A stretch of DNA of 64,000 nucleotides from Tritrichomonas musculus (lineage: Eukaryota; Parabasalia; Tritrichomonadida; Tritrichomonadidae). The notes under the pieces were generated by a model. It was given only the letters and a program-made list of their open reading frames with translations. It had not been told where the DNA came from and did not search any database. The DNA is taken from NCBI GenBank assembly GCA_039105265.1, contig JAPFFF010000023.1, positions 1,240,001-1,304,000 of the forward strand, given 5' to 3'. Shown here in pieces: positions 28,486-40,191 of this stretch. Positions within the stretch are counted from its first letter, which is position 1; the number at the start of each line of letters is the position of its first letter. The position numbers were made by a program, and so were the translations under genes.

Positions 28486-29633
28486 ATGTCCAAAACTAAA
28501 TCTCTCAGAATTTATGATAAAGAATATCCTTCGTTATTGAAATATCCATTCAAATCGAAATACAAATTTCTCGCAGAGCTCGAGCTCGCAGAGCGAGATG
28601 TTGAATCTGATTTACAACCTGTTTTCAAGAATAACATTAAAACAGAACCATTCATACCTGATTTCAAACTCAAAGCATGCAAAAAAATGTCAAAACCAAA
28701 TTTCTCAAATGAACCAGGATGTTGGGAAGCCGATTTAATGTCTGCAAGTTACTATACACCAGAGCTTAAAAAAATGAGCAAATCTATCTCGTTTTGATAA
28801 ATGTAAATACTAGATATCTAATTGTTGAACCAATGTCATACAAAAGTGAAATAACTTAAACTTTAAAACGAATTGTTGAAAAGAATCCTAAGTTTGAATT
28901 CAAGACAATCAAATATGATGGTGAATCTGGATTTGTTAGTTTAAAAGATGAATGCTTAATTACAAAAGATGACAATGGGAGCGCAATTTTCATACCAAAT
29001 CTTTCAGATAATTTGAAAATAACATATGATAAAACAGACTTAAAAAAACAAGATAAGAAAGAAATAAGAGAACGAGCTAGGAATGAAATACTATTCGAAC
29101 ATAAATTATTAACATTAAATAATGTTTTGAGACAATCGATTTATAAAATCAATAAGAACATTGTTGATTATTATCCAGTCAAATTTGTAATTAATTCATC
29201 CCCTTACGCTCTCGCTCATAAAAACGTTGATTCTGTGATTCGAACTATCAGAAATGCTTTTGGAATGGATAATCGAAGAATTGCTGATTATAATCTCATG
29301 AGACAAATGGTGAACTTCTATAATAACACTCCTCACAATTCATTGAGATTTCGGAATTATGATTATAATGAAGATGAATTATCTGAATATCAAGGTTCTG
29401 GATTGATTCCTCCAACTAAATGGATTTATTATTCTCCAGCTCAAGTTCAAAATAATGTTGATTTGGAATGGAGGTATATTCGAATGATGAAATTGAAATT
29501 GAGAGAAATCAATGACAAACAGAAATTGAAAGGCTTGCTTAATTACAAACGTGGTAACATTATTTTGATACATCTTGACAGAGGTAAGACCCAAAAAAAG
29601 CATGAAAAACGACGTCGTGTATTTGATGATTAA
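28486..29633 (+). pseudogene. Polinton integrase remnant (block D), broken
   Basis: Family features remain readable: GCWEADLM, INVNTRYLIVEPMSYKSE (the strand that matches FININTRKAYAYPM of the block B integrase), a FKTIKYDGESGF region, VDSVIRTIRNAFG and MVNFYNNTPHNSLR (matching VNIYNNSPHRSLD). So it is an rve-type integrase of another branch than the block B one. Broken (about two to three breaks). Confidence 0.75.
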
Positions 29634-29663
29634 GCTGAATTCATTTGTTATCAAAACGGTAAT

Positions 29664-29879
29664 GTGAAATGTAGATTGTTAAATCAATATCACACATTCA
29701 GTAAAACAAAGGATGGTTTAGTCCCATACGAACAACCTGAACGAGGGCGTAAAGCTCAAACTGATGTTGAAAAAAATGAAATTGAAGTTCAAATAATTTA
29801 CACGAAATATGTTTGTGATTCTATTGAAGACTTGAATGAAGATTATAAAGAGTATTTCATACTAAATGTTAACAAATAA
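29664..29879 (+). CDS. Small protein after the integrase remnant, 71 aa
   Basis: MKCRLLNQYHTFSKTKDGLV... contains RGRKAQTDVEKNEIEVQI, another xQTD piece like those in block B. Too short to assign; it may be the tail of the broken integrase or a separate small gene. No domain recognised. Confidence 0.35.
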   Translation: MKCRLLNQYHTFSKTKDGLVPYEQPERGRKAQTDVEKNEIEVQIIYTKYVCDSIEDLNEDYKEYFILNVNK

Positions 29880-29886
29880 TATCAAA

Positions 29887-30246
29887 AATGTATCAACGAT
29901 AAATTTTAAACAACCAATTACTAAGCGTTATTTCCATACACAAGATTCTGAATTTGTTCTTCCAAGTGAATTCGTTTCGAGTCAAAATAAGAAATTTATT
30001 GTTGTATAGTATGTTGGAGCAATTGTTAAAGATACTCTTGTTGGTGATTTGATGGTTCACTCTGATATTGTACAACAAGATGGTTATTGTGATTGTTTCA
30101 TTATGTTAGCAAACAGACGTCAAACTAAATATCGAAAATATGAGTTTCTTGGTCATGAACGTAATTTTAAAATTTGGTTCACAGATTTATATGGGAACTC
30201 AATTGAACCATCTGCTTTTGTAATGAGTTGCCTATTAATCTTTTAA
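29887..30246 (+). pseudogene. Small capsid-like protein remnant (block D)
   Basis: Contains YFHTQDSEFVLPSEFVSSQN and ends FKIWFTDLYGNSIEPSAF, matching the block A remnant at 10986-11219. About 120 residues with alternating hydrophobic pattern, as expected for a single jelly-roll protein; Polintons carry a minor (penton) capsid protein of about this size. The assignment is an inference. Broken. Confidence 0.45.
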
Positions 30247-30314
30247 ATATGTTTTTTTGTTTGCCAGGCATCGAATAGCCATTTAGGCCTTATTGTTTTT
30301 GTTCCAAATGAAAA

Positions 30315-31538
30315 ATGATACGTAAATCAAAGGATGAAAATAAAGAAGTATTAACAGCAGAACAAGAATCTAATTTAATTGATAAGGATGCTATTATTCT
30401 AGATAGAACTCACACATTATATTCATATATTGATAAAAAAGATAAGAAAGTTTACTTCTATTTGAGTAGTAATTATCAAGATTTATTTGTTTTTATGGAA
30501 GGTGATAATATATTGTTAAATTTGCCTAAGAAAGTTGATATGAATACAAAAATGAACATCTTAGATAATAAACGTCCTTATTTAAAAAGAAAATTTGTCA
30601 TTTCTATTGAAATTGGTTCCAAAATTGGAAATACAGATATTAAATTTGTTGAAAGATGGTTTGATGAACTAAATAAATCATATATTGTATTAATGGAAGA
30701 TTGTGGATATAAATATGCTATTAAAGAAACAAATAATTTCTGTTTTGAATTAGATTCCGAAGGAGATGTAAATAGAAAAATCAAACCACTTCCGTTACAC
30801 ATATTTCTTTGTTTCAAACCTGAAACTTTTATGAATGAATGGAATCGTGTTGAATTACGAAATTTGGATGAGGAAGCTGATTTAAAAAAATTTAAATATG
30901 AATTTCAAAATTGGCATTACCATTTTCCTGTTATTAGTGTATTTAAATCTAATTATGTAAGTCCATTATTAAAAGTCCATTTTAATGAAACTCCTGAAAG
31001 CCTTGAACCATTAATGGATATTTCAGAAAATGATAATGATGGTAAATATGAAACAAGTAATGTCGATATCAATAAGAAATATGATTATGATGAAATAAGA
31101 CCTAAAAAAATATATCATCCAGTTCCATCTATGCTACGGGATTTGGATAAAGAATCCGAGCAAAGCTCTGCCGAATCCGAGCAAAGCTCGGCTGAGGTAC
31201 TACATGCCAAATCCAAGAGCACGACTACAATGAAACCAGATGTTGAGACATTACCGAGCTCTATTTTCAGCAATGTATCTGATCCAAATACATGGATGAA
31301 ACCTCAAAGCTCTGTACAACAAAATCCTAATAACTTTAGTCCAATGAATTACTTTCAACCCACAACTTTTAATATGCTAACAGGTACTAATTTTAATTTT
31401 AATGCAGAGCCAAAAAAATCATCTTTAACCAGTGAAACAAATAATGCAACCAATGGAAACTTACCAAAGATTAATGAGAGTAAGTCAGAAAACAAACCAA
31501 AAACACATATATCAACTTTCAGATTACCAAAAAAATAA
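30315..31538 (+). CDS. Unknown Polinton block D protein, 407 aa
   Basis: First 240 residues look globular with mixed strands and helices (ILDRTHTLYSYIDKKDKKVY, FVISIEIGSKIGNTDIKFVE). From about residue 260 it is low complexity: Ser/Glu repeat SEQSSAESEQSSAE encoded by a duplicated 20-odd base unit near 31150-31190, then Asn/Pro/Ser-rich sequence to a basic end (FRLPKK). No domain recognised. Converges with the large minus-strand gene, 17 bases apart. Frame open; placed within the element by its neighbours. Confidence 0.5.
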   Translation: MIRKSKDENKEVLTAEQESNLIDKDAIILDRTHTLYSYIDKKDKKVYFYLSSNYQDLFVFMEGDNILLNLPKKVDMNTKMNILDNKRPYLKRKFVISIEIGSKIGNTDIKFVERWFDELNKSYIVLMEDCGYKYAIKETNNFCFELDSEGDVNRKIKPLPLHIFLCFKPETFMNEWNRVELRNLDEEADLKKFKYEFQNWHYHFPVISVFKSNYVSPLLKVHFNETPESLEPLMDISENDNDGKYETSNVDINKKYDYDEIRPKKIYHPVPSMLRDLDKESEQSSAESEQSSAEVLHAKSKSTTTMKPDVETLPSSIFSNVSDPNTWMKPQSSVQQNPNNFSPMNYFQPTTFNMLTGTNFNFNAEPKKSSLTSETNNATNGNLPKINESKSENKPKTHISTFRLPKK

Positions 31539-31555
31539 ATTATTTAAATATTTTT

Positions 31556-34056
31556 TTATGCTTCAGCTTCAGTTTCATCATCGTCATCATCAGATTCAAC
31601 ATTAGCTAGTTTTTCATCAGTTCTTGATTTAATATATGTTTTGTCGCGAGAAGCTTTATACAATGATTTATACAAATCTTTAACTTCAATGTAATTTCCG
31701 CCAACATTCAAATTAATATGTTTATCAATATTTGAACCAAAGTGTTCTCGTAATTGTTTCTTTTCTTCTTTAGTCAATTTATTTTCCAATATTTCCCGTG
31801 CTAATTGAACAAATCGTCCTTTCTTTTCTTCTGTATATCCAAGTCCAACGTTAATTATTAGTTCAATTGTTTTGGCTAATATTGCTCCTAATCGTTCTGA
31901 TATTTCAGCTTCACCATTTATTTCACCCCCAATTGGTATAATATTTTTCATATTCTTGTTATAATCTTCTTGAATCTTAAAACCTAATTCAGAATTTACT
32001 GCTTTTGAGTGTACTTTTTTATATTTAACCCATTCATTCCAATCTTTACATTCATGTGTTTTCATTGCTTCCAATTCATATTGTAAAATAAATACAGCAG
32101 TACATATTTTTAAGTAACTGAATATACCCTTCAATGGTTCCATAAATTGATATTCTCCATGTTTTTCATCATCTCCAAACATATTAAAGAGTGCTAATTG
32201 CCATATTTTTGAAAAGATTGAACTCCATAATCCTCTTGCATTAAGTTTGGTGCTGACTTTGGGTTTAGATAAGCCAACAGATTGATAAGCAATAACTGCT
32301 TTATTGAACTCTCCATCATATTTAGTCTTGATTTTATCAGAGTCCCATTGGTTTTGTTTATAATCCCATGTTTTAATAGTGCCAGTAAGATTTTTCATCC
32401 ATACTTCAAATGAATCATTTGTTTTACCGGCAATGCGTTCGGTTTGCCATAATTTCTTATAAGGGTCTGCTTTAACAAGACGGAATCCATTAATTTTAAC
32501 AGGTTTACCGCGAGTATCAACAATAACGATGTCCTCTACTTTGTCGCCATTTAAGTCACAAATTTGATTGCCAAGAGGGTCTAATGTGTCTCTCCTTGCA
32601 AGAATTAATCGATATAATGGATATCCATTTTTATCAAATTTCTTCTTACAATAGGCTTCTGCGCCATCTCTTGTAGCACATTTTGGAGAGAATTTAATAC
32701 GATAATTACCATTAATAAGAATATCAAATAATTCCCCTCAGTATTTACTAACATCAATACTTTGTTTATTTTCGAAAATGTATAAGTCATTTAAACGTTT
32801 TTGTGAAGCTTCAAATGTTTTTCCAGCATGTTTACAAGTTGGGACAGACTGCGTATAATCACTTAAGAATTCAGCAGTATCGATTTTTGGTACACCTTCT
32901 GGTGATGCAATATCAACATTAAATAAATCTTCGTAGTTTTCAGAACTAACTACGGGTTTTTTAGATGGTGATTTAAATACAGGCTTTGACATTGATTTAG
33001 GAATGGAAAAATATTCATTAGCATCATAATTATCGTCAGAACTTTGTGAGTCATTATTCATGTTAAAAAATATTTCTCGGTCCCCATTCTCTTTAATATA
33101 CTTTATTAATTGTTTGAGCTTCTTTTTGTTTTTAGGCTCAGTTGTTTCTTCAAATATGTTTGTTTCGCGTATTGCATCATGCAATTGTAATACAAATTTT
33201 TTTACTCTGATGTCAGAATCATCTTTGGGATTTATAGCTCGATTATAATAATCATAAAGGTTTTCAGCAGTAAAATCATCGTTTAATAACCCAAATTTCT
33301 TAAGTTGATTAGCATCAATTGTAGAAGATTTATTGTAAGCATCTAATAATTGTTGACCTTCTTGATTAGAATCCACTACGTGGCAGAGACCAGAGGTCGA
33401 TTCTGCTATCTTCCTCATTGTTTCAATATTGGTTTTTCTTCTAATATTCTCAAATTGCATTAGGTTATTTATATTATCTGATGCCTCATTGTTTTTATGT
33501 GAGTCTATATTATTTGTCAATGATTTGGCAAGTGATTGAATCTGTGCGGTATCTTTTTATTGAATACTGAATACTTCTCTGAGTCATCAGCAATACGATA
33601 AAATAATTGTAAAGCATTAATATGATTACTATCAAGTATAACTAAATCACTAAGTGATTCAATGTCTTTATTAATTCGATTTCTGAAATAATGGTCTGCT
33701 AAATCAGGCTCTTCTTCTTCCTCAATTTTTGGAATGACACCAGGTTTTTCTTTATTTTTCAGATAGTTAGTTAAATCAATAAAGTAATTCGCTTTTGAAT
33801 CAAGTATTCTAGCTAATTCATTTTTTTGTCTTGAAGTTCCTTTAGGCTTTGCGTTATATTTATCAAGCATATCTTTTAAATTTGTTTTTACATCTTTGAC
33901 ATAGTTACGAGGATTCTTAAGATACTCAATAATATTACCAATAATTGTTGTTATTTGTGTTAACTTACTATTTTGGAACATGAATATGAGCATATCTTGA
34001 TAGTCCCTTTTTTTTACTTCGTTTAGTATGAAATCTTCGTTTATGTTTGTTATCAT
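31556..34056 (-). pseudogene. Large unknown Polinton protein (block D), broken
   Basis: About 830 codons of minus-strand coding sequence starting MITNINEDFILNEVKKRDYQ and ending in an Asp/Glu-rich tail. The first part is helical and charged. A central part has CDLNGDKVEDIVIVDTRGKP, a Ca-loop-like D-x-N-G-D-x-x-x-D arrangement followed by VKINGFRLVKADPYKK. The C-terminal third is helical (LTKEEKKQLREHFG). No family recognised; size and place suggest a structural or tegument-like protein. Broken (about two breaks). Divergent from the fibre-like gene, with only 14 bases between start codons. Confidence 0.5.
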
Positions 34057-34070
34057 TTATTATTCCCAAA

Positions 34071-36514
34071 ATGTTCACGATAGAACAAGCGGGTAATATA
34101 AAAAAAGTTAATACAATTGATGAATTGATAATAGAATATATTAAGAAATATTCATGTCAATGCAATAACGGAAATAATTTAGGGTCAAGCTTGAATACTG
34201 AGGAATTGAAAGAATTATTAAAACCTTATGCGAAAACAACTGATTTATTCGATTATTTGAAAACAGAGGAATTCAATAAAGAATTATTAAAGTATGCTAG
34301 TAGTGAAGAAATTGAAAACGCTGTTAATACATTACGTGATTACGTTGTTAACAACTTTGCATTATCAACTTTCATATCATGAACTGATTGAGCAATATGG
34401 GCTGGAATATTGTCTCATCAAACAATTTCTATACAGCTCATTATGCTCACGTAGATTATTCGTACAATAACGATGATGATGGACAACCCTCTCAGATAAT
34501 ACGTATCGAAGGAAGTAATTCTGGTCTTTGGATACTGGATAACAGCCATGAATTAATCAATCCAGGAACTGGTGAAACACCGGAAATAATATCATGTTCA
34601 ATAACCAAAAATATCGAACCAACAGACAAAAACGCTTATTCGGCAAGATATGTGTCGAACACTTTTGCATTTAAATCTGATATCCCAGAAATAATTGATA
34701 AAAAAATTACTTTCAATCAAGAATTAGAATTAACTTATGATGGAGGTAATGGTATTAATACTCTTTCGGTTCTTTATACTAATGCAAGTCAATATTTAGA
34801 AAAATGGAAACAATATGGAATGTTATTTGATGGATATGATAAAACTGATGAAAATATTAAATATAAAGGAATATTCACTATATCAAGTATTAATAATAAT
34901 GATTATGTTTTAAATAATGGTGTTCAAAATATAACAGTAACATTAGAAATGAGTACAAGTTGCGGAGTTGTTTATGATTTAGATAACCAACATAGAATCA
35001 ATGTAATAAGTTGCTATATTGCAAATGAAGATTATGATGAAACAAACTTAAACTGTGTTGTTAATCTTGCATTTCTCCAAGATAAATATGCTTTGAAAAC
35101 AGATATCCCAGAACCAGTTGACTTGACACCATATTATACTAGTGCCTAGGCTGATGAGAAGTTTGTTGATGAAGATGAATTGGCTTATGAATTCAATAAA
35201 TATGAGACCAAGGATGTGGCTGATGGGAAATATGCTTTGAAAACAGATATACCAACAGTTCCAACAGATTTGATTAATGAATCTGCGTTGAGTACTGCAT
35301 TATATGGAACCGAATTGAATATTGAATATCCAGCAAACTTATATGAGGGTGCATATATTACCCCTAAGCTACCCAATGCGGGAGTTCATTTGGTATTTGA
35401 TGTTAATTGGGGAGATAATCAAGATGATGATATAATGCATATAGATGTAATATTTAAACCAACTGGCTCTACTAACACTTATGATAGTATGGACAGGTAT
35501 GATAGCAATGGTAAACGCATTGATTCAATAATATGGCGTCATGATGATTCACTAATTGTATATGCATCATATATTTCAGCACATAGAAATAATAATCCAA
35601 TAGCATATAATTTCATTAGAGCACAAATCGAATCACCATTCATTAAAACTGCAAATGTTGTTGATGGAAGTCCAGAACGATTCACAATTCAATGTACACA
35701 GAATGATAGTGGTTGTGTAATCCCAGATGAATATATAAGAAGGGTATTAACAACCAAAAATATTATCGTGAAGTTCAAACGAAATGCTGAAGATACAACA
35801 TATGAAGAAGCAGAATATACTTATTCTGGACGAAAAAGTGGAAATCTCATATACAAATCAGTAAGTAGTGAGTCAAGTGAATCGATAGATATTCGTGTAC
35901 TTTCACGTATTATTTCAATAAGAGCCGCGGATGATACACTAACCAATATATATGATGCATCTATCACATTAATCCGCAGCCGACCTGTGAGTGATAATAT
36001 GATTACTTCGGTGAAATATATTGATGATAAATATGCTTTGAAATCATATGTTGATGAACTTCACGCAATCGCCAGTACAACCATCACTCGCTACTCCCCA
36101 ATCGAGTCATCAATGAACTCTATTAATGATTTCGTTATTGGAGCTCCAGTATATATGACCGGTAAGGTTTATAAACATGTTGGTGATACTTGGAAATCAT
36201 CAACTGTAGACGATACTACAGATTGTATTTGCAGTGTCAAAACTACTGGTTCATGGAAAGAATATGTTGGTATTTGTGTTAGAATTGATGAAAAAAATAA
36301 TGCTATAACATTTGCTTCCCATGGTGATTATCTTTTGAAAGTTGATGATTCATCTTGTTATGGTATTGGGGATGAAGTATTTATTGATAATGAAGATAAT
36401 AAATTGAAGATTCTCAGTGGTGAAACTGCAATAACATCAAAGATTAAACGTATGACTGTTGGTATCATAACTGCAATAATGGATAATAAAACAATTGCAT
36501 GCTTTAAGGCATAA
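34071..36514 (+). pseudogene. Fibre-like Polinton protein with YALK(T/S)DIP repeats, broken
   Basis: Recurring motif: FAFKSDIPEIIDKK, DKYALKTDIPEPVDL, GKYALKTDIPTVPTDL and DKYALKSYVDELHAI, spaced by beta-rich domains of 140-270 residues. Repeats of the KYALKSDIP kind are familiar from phage tail-fibre proteins. The C-terminal 140 residues (FVIGAPVYMTGKVYKHVGDT...) look like a beta domain. Inferred surface fibre or receptor-binding protein. Starts MFTIEQAGNIKKVNTIDELI. Broken (about two breaks). Confidence 0.55.
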
Positions 36515-37555
36515 ATAGTATAAACTAGAAAAGCTGTCACAATGTTGCCAAATAGCCTCTAAAAAAGTTATAATTAAACATTTGTTTTTAATTATCCATT
36601 TATTTTTAATTATTAATAAAATTGTCATAAGTGTGAAGTATGTTAATGATTAAAAAAATACATAATTGTGAAATATGATCCAAATTTGAAAATGATTAAA
36701 GATATCATCTATATGAAAATATTATAAAAAAATGCTGTTGCCACGATATTTTATATTGGTTAATAAGAATAATTTTAGAAATAACGAAATATGATTGAGT
36801 TTTAGATATGAATTAAATTCAGTCAAAACAGAAATTAAAAAAAAGATTTTATTTAAGTATGTATATCTAATGGTTTTGGATATTTTATATGAAAGATTAA
36901 TTTTATAAAAATTTAAGAAAACAGTTTACAAATGTTAGAAATGTTTATATAAAACTTCAAAAGAGCGTTTTAAAAATTTAGCATGTTAATATGATAATGA
37001 GCTTTGGAAATAATTAAATAATTTATGCTTTATAGAAATTTTTCAAAAAAAATATATAATCTTAAAAGAAATAAAAAATATTAAATGTTTTTAATGGGGG
37101 CTTCGCCCCCATAACGACCAATCTTTTGCGGGGCTGGTTCCAGCCCCGCAAAAGATTGATCGCTAAAAAAAGAGATTTTTAACATTTCAAGGTAATTGAT
37201 AAATTCATAAAATAACCCTTTCAAATGTTCACAAAAAATTCATTAAATAAAAATATTTATCGCAAGAATAACTTCATAAGAAATAATTATATGATTAATT
37301 ATTATTTGAAAAACAGTTAAATAAATAAAATATTAAATTATTAGTTTGGAAAAATTTAATTTAACAGAAAAAATAAAATAATATTTATGATATTTCCAGA
37401 TAAAAGTTAACATAATATTATTTTGAGCTGATTAATTTATTATTGGATACAAAATATATCATAAGGACTATTTTTTAAAAAATTTAAATCAGTGCAATAT
37501 CGAACTTTGAAAAATTTTATACTAATTAATATATATTAAAAAAAAAATTTTTAGC
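36515..37555. other. AT-rich DNA at the right side of block D
   Basis: No gene seen apart from the hairpin at 37095-37162. No terminal repeat matching the left side of block D was found here. Confidence 0.55.
37095..37162. repeat. GC-rich double hairpin
   Basis: Two stacked inverted repeats in very AT-rich DNA: GGGGGCTTCGCCCCC (tight loop) and a perfect 19-base stem at 37119-37137 / 37140-37158 with a two-base loop, containing TTTTGCGGGGCTGG. Similar in style to the GC-rich tips of the foldback elements, but with different sequence. Confidence 0.85.
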
Positions 37556-37870
37556 TTAATTGTTGGATGAGATTATTTGAATCAGTTTTCCCGTCATATA
37601 TAACGATAAATTGATATTTAATTGTTCACGAATTAGATTCTGAAGGAATTGAATTCGTTTAGACCTTGGTTGGTTCATAATTGTTTCTTTATGGTCAAAA
37701 GCAAATTGAAGAACTTGGTCTCTCTGTTCATCATTTAAAAACTTCGATTTGTTTAATGGAAATGAGCGATTTGTTCTTCTTCGTATAGGATTTAATTCAT
37801 TTGATTCGGCAGAAGGTTCAATTGATGGTTCGTTTGATGATTCAATTGGTTGTTCGATTGGTTGAGAGTT
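37556..37870 (-). pseudogene. C-terminal remnant of an unknown gene
   Basis: A minus-strand frame without a start, with PIEQPIESSNEPSIEPSAES at its beginning and FLNDEQRDQVLQFAFDHKET followed by a basic helical end. Coding-like but incomplete; not recognised. Confidence 0.35.
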
Positions 37871-38130
37871 TCATAAAGCTGTACATGCTGGAGTTAATGT
37901 GAACATTGCAACATACAAATCTGCATCCAAATGCTTAGGTGATCTAATTGGAGAGTAGTATCGATACTACTTCCTTGTTATAGATGAAACCCATATGCTA
38001 TTACATCATATTGTTTTAATTGAGATAACAAAAGAGTTCGATTCAGTAGCCGTGATAAGTGCAACAGTTAATGATATTAAACACTTCGCTTGCTTTAGAG
38101 ATTACATAAGCAAAGGTTTTGATGCCTCCA
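37871..38130 (+). pseudogene. Superfamily 2 helicase-like remnant
   Basis: Short readable pieces on the plus strand: NVNIATYKSASKCLGD (like a motif Ib region), VIDETHMLLHHI (motif II, DETH) and SVAVISATVNDIKHFACFRD (motif III, SAT). Together they fit an SF2 helicase of the origin-binding or viral type. It is a fragment and broken; treated as a fossil of an old element. Confidence 0.5.
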
Positions 38131-38319
38131 CAGAAATGAATGAATCGGAAGAAGAAGAAGATACATCCTCTGAAGCCAATGATCCTATTTGCGAAGCCAT
38201 GGTGAATGAATCTGTTAACGAAACCTCGGAATCCAAATTTAAAGAGCCTAACCTAGATATATTAATACCATATTTAACATGTTCTCCACTAGTGAGATTC
38301 TTAATAGATGTTTCATCAT

Positions 38320-38323
<4 letters not shown>

Positions 38324-38355
<32 letters not shown>
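38324..38355. repeat. Run of 32 T
   Basis: Homopolymer tract next to the helicase remnant. Could be slippage or the tail of a decayed retro-inserted sequence; no body of a LINE or SINE was seen. Confidence 0.8.
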
Positions 38356-38356
<1 letters not shown>

Positions 38357-38459
38357 TCACAATCATGCTAATGTCATGCATGAACTTCAATATGGAATTA
38401 TTTGGAAACGATTTCATATTAATATAGCCGATTTCGCCTATTACTATAGTTCATTATAG

Positions 38460-40131
38460 CATTTATTTAGGTTATCGTTAATGAATTGTCATATATTAAT
38501 AGATCGCAAACATAAGTAGACACAATGAGCACTAATAATACATATTATTATAGTCAACTTTGAGAAGTATTAGCAGGTAACGAGACTGAGTCCAGTATAT
38601 ATGAGAAATAGAAGATGCTAGAAATAATTTCGGTAGGGGGCTTGTTTACTATTCATTTTTGGAGCTATATTAATAGGGTTTGGAATTTGCTGGAAGGGGT
38701 TGGGAGGAGTTTTCAGAAACTCAACTAAGGGCGTGCCGAGCTTTTCAGCAGGGCACCCCTCAGTATATCTACTAATGCTTCATTTAATTTATTAGATGAT
38801 GAAACACTAACTTGTTCGACTTTAAGAATTTTAATTGAAATTTTTTGTTCTTTCTGTCATGTGTATAATCTTGAAGTTCATTAATAATTAAATCTTTAGA
38901 AGGTTTTATGTGAGGAAAATTATTTGGCAGAATAACTTTATTGATGGTTATATCATTGGGACTATTTGTATCATCTTTAACTGAATTGATTGTCAAATCA
39001 TCTGTAACATAAAAAATTGTATATGCAATATTTTTCACGTATAAAGATAGGGGATACAACGATAGTATTTTGTCAGAAAATTGAATGAAAAATGAAATAT
39101 CTAAATAAAAAAACAATAGAAATTCAACGGTCCTATTGATATATAAAAACAAGACCATACCTTTTAAACAATATCACTTTATTCTAAGACCAACAAACAA
39201 GCAATCTATCAATAAAACTACAATCAGGCTACATTCTCTTCTATCCTTTACAATTACTCGCTTTGTTTCTCATGAGATGCAAAGAGAATCATTATGATTC
39301 ATCTTCATCAGACCACAAACAAAAAATCCTTGCTGATGAAGACTCAATATAATAAAGTATTTGTCATTTCCATTAAGGATTCTTTTAATCTTTGATTTTG
39401 AATGATCAAAATTGTTCTCATTTTCTTTCAATGTAGTCAGCCATTTGGGATCAACCTTACCAATATTCCATCTTGTTTTTCCATTAAAATTGTTTTTGTG
39501 TGTACATATATTTTGTTGATTTCATGATTTTCATTATATTCATTTATAAAAGAGGTAATAGTTTGAATTCTGAAGTGAGTGAAGAGTAAAAACTTAGCAT
39601 AAACTTGGTAAAATATGTCTCATCTCTTTTTCAATTTATTTAAATCAAATTAAGCCAATAAATTCAAAGATATTTTTTTTGTTTAATGATCATCCAATTT
39701 ACAACAATAAAGAAAATTAAATTAAGTCACCAAATGTGTAAGCTGGTAAGGAATTGTTATAGATTAAATCTTGTGGAAAAAATCTTTTTTAGATAATTTA
39801 GATGGTTGTGGATGCAGTACCCATCAACAGCATTACTGCTTATAATGTTTTCTCTAATCGTAACATATTTCTATCCAAACTCTTGTTAATACTTTCTCTT
39901 AACTGTTTATATGGATTGTACAACGAATATGTTATATAACTTCCTATAGAAATTTTACATATAACACTTGGACCCTAGTATCTGTCCATATCATAATCTT
40001 TATTCTCTATTAAGCATTGGACAACCTTTTCTTTTTTAAAAATCATACATAGTTAATAAGATAATAAAATAAATAGTTAACTAATAGAAGTAAACAACGA
40101 AATAACAAATTGAATAAAAGTAAAGAATAAA
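38460..40131. other. Decayed coding DNA, 1.7 kb
   Basis: Scattered coding-like pieces but no usable gene. About 39755-39960 resembles 56265-56500 base for base in stretches (for example TCTCTAATCGTA and a GATTAAATC...GATAATT block), so both come from one decayed gene family, probably read on the minus strand (LYNPYKQLRESINKSLDRNM here). A minus-strand frame at 38784-39158 is polar at its C-terminus but not convincing. Confidence 0.45.
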
Positions 40132-40161
40132 TTCAATGAGTGCGTTTAAAAATTGAATAAA
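40132..40161 (+). promoter_or_regulatory. Candidate core promoter shared with the gene at 1610
   Basis: Begins TTCAATGAGT and ends AATTGAATAAA, with close similarity over about 29 bases to 1575-1603. Lies 30 bases upstream of the ATG at 40192. Confidence 0.35.
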
Positions 40162-40191
40162 TCTCCTTTTTTATTAGATTTGAATTGACTA

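Larger units (their letters stand above)
21505..36514. mobile_element. Polinton/Maverick block D, about 15 kb, broken
   Basis: A long run of Polinton-type genes: fibre-like (-), Gln/Tyr-rich (+), ATPase (-), small conserved protein (-), pVI-like (-), capsid genes (+), integrase (+), small capsid-like (+), unknown (+), large unknown (-) and fibre-like with repeats (+). The length is in the 15-20 kb range usual for Polintons. No polymerase and no protease were found. It is broken about ten times, so it is a fossil, but many frames are still open, suggesting moderate age. No terminal inverted repeats were identified, so the possibility that it is two blocks (up to and after about 28.5 kb) remains. 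Confidence 0.75.

Noticed and set aside
13126-36514. Protein-primed DNA polymerase B gene, expected in a full Polinton
   Set aside because: Looked for polymerase motifs such as YxDTDS and found none in any block; either lost or outside the window.
38324-38355. Poly-T run as the tail of a LINE or SINE insertion
   Set aside because: No reverse transcriptase, no element body and no target duplication found beside it.
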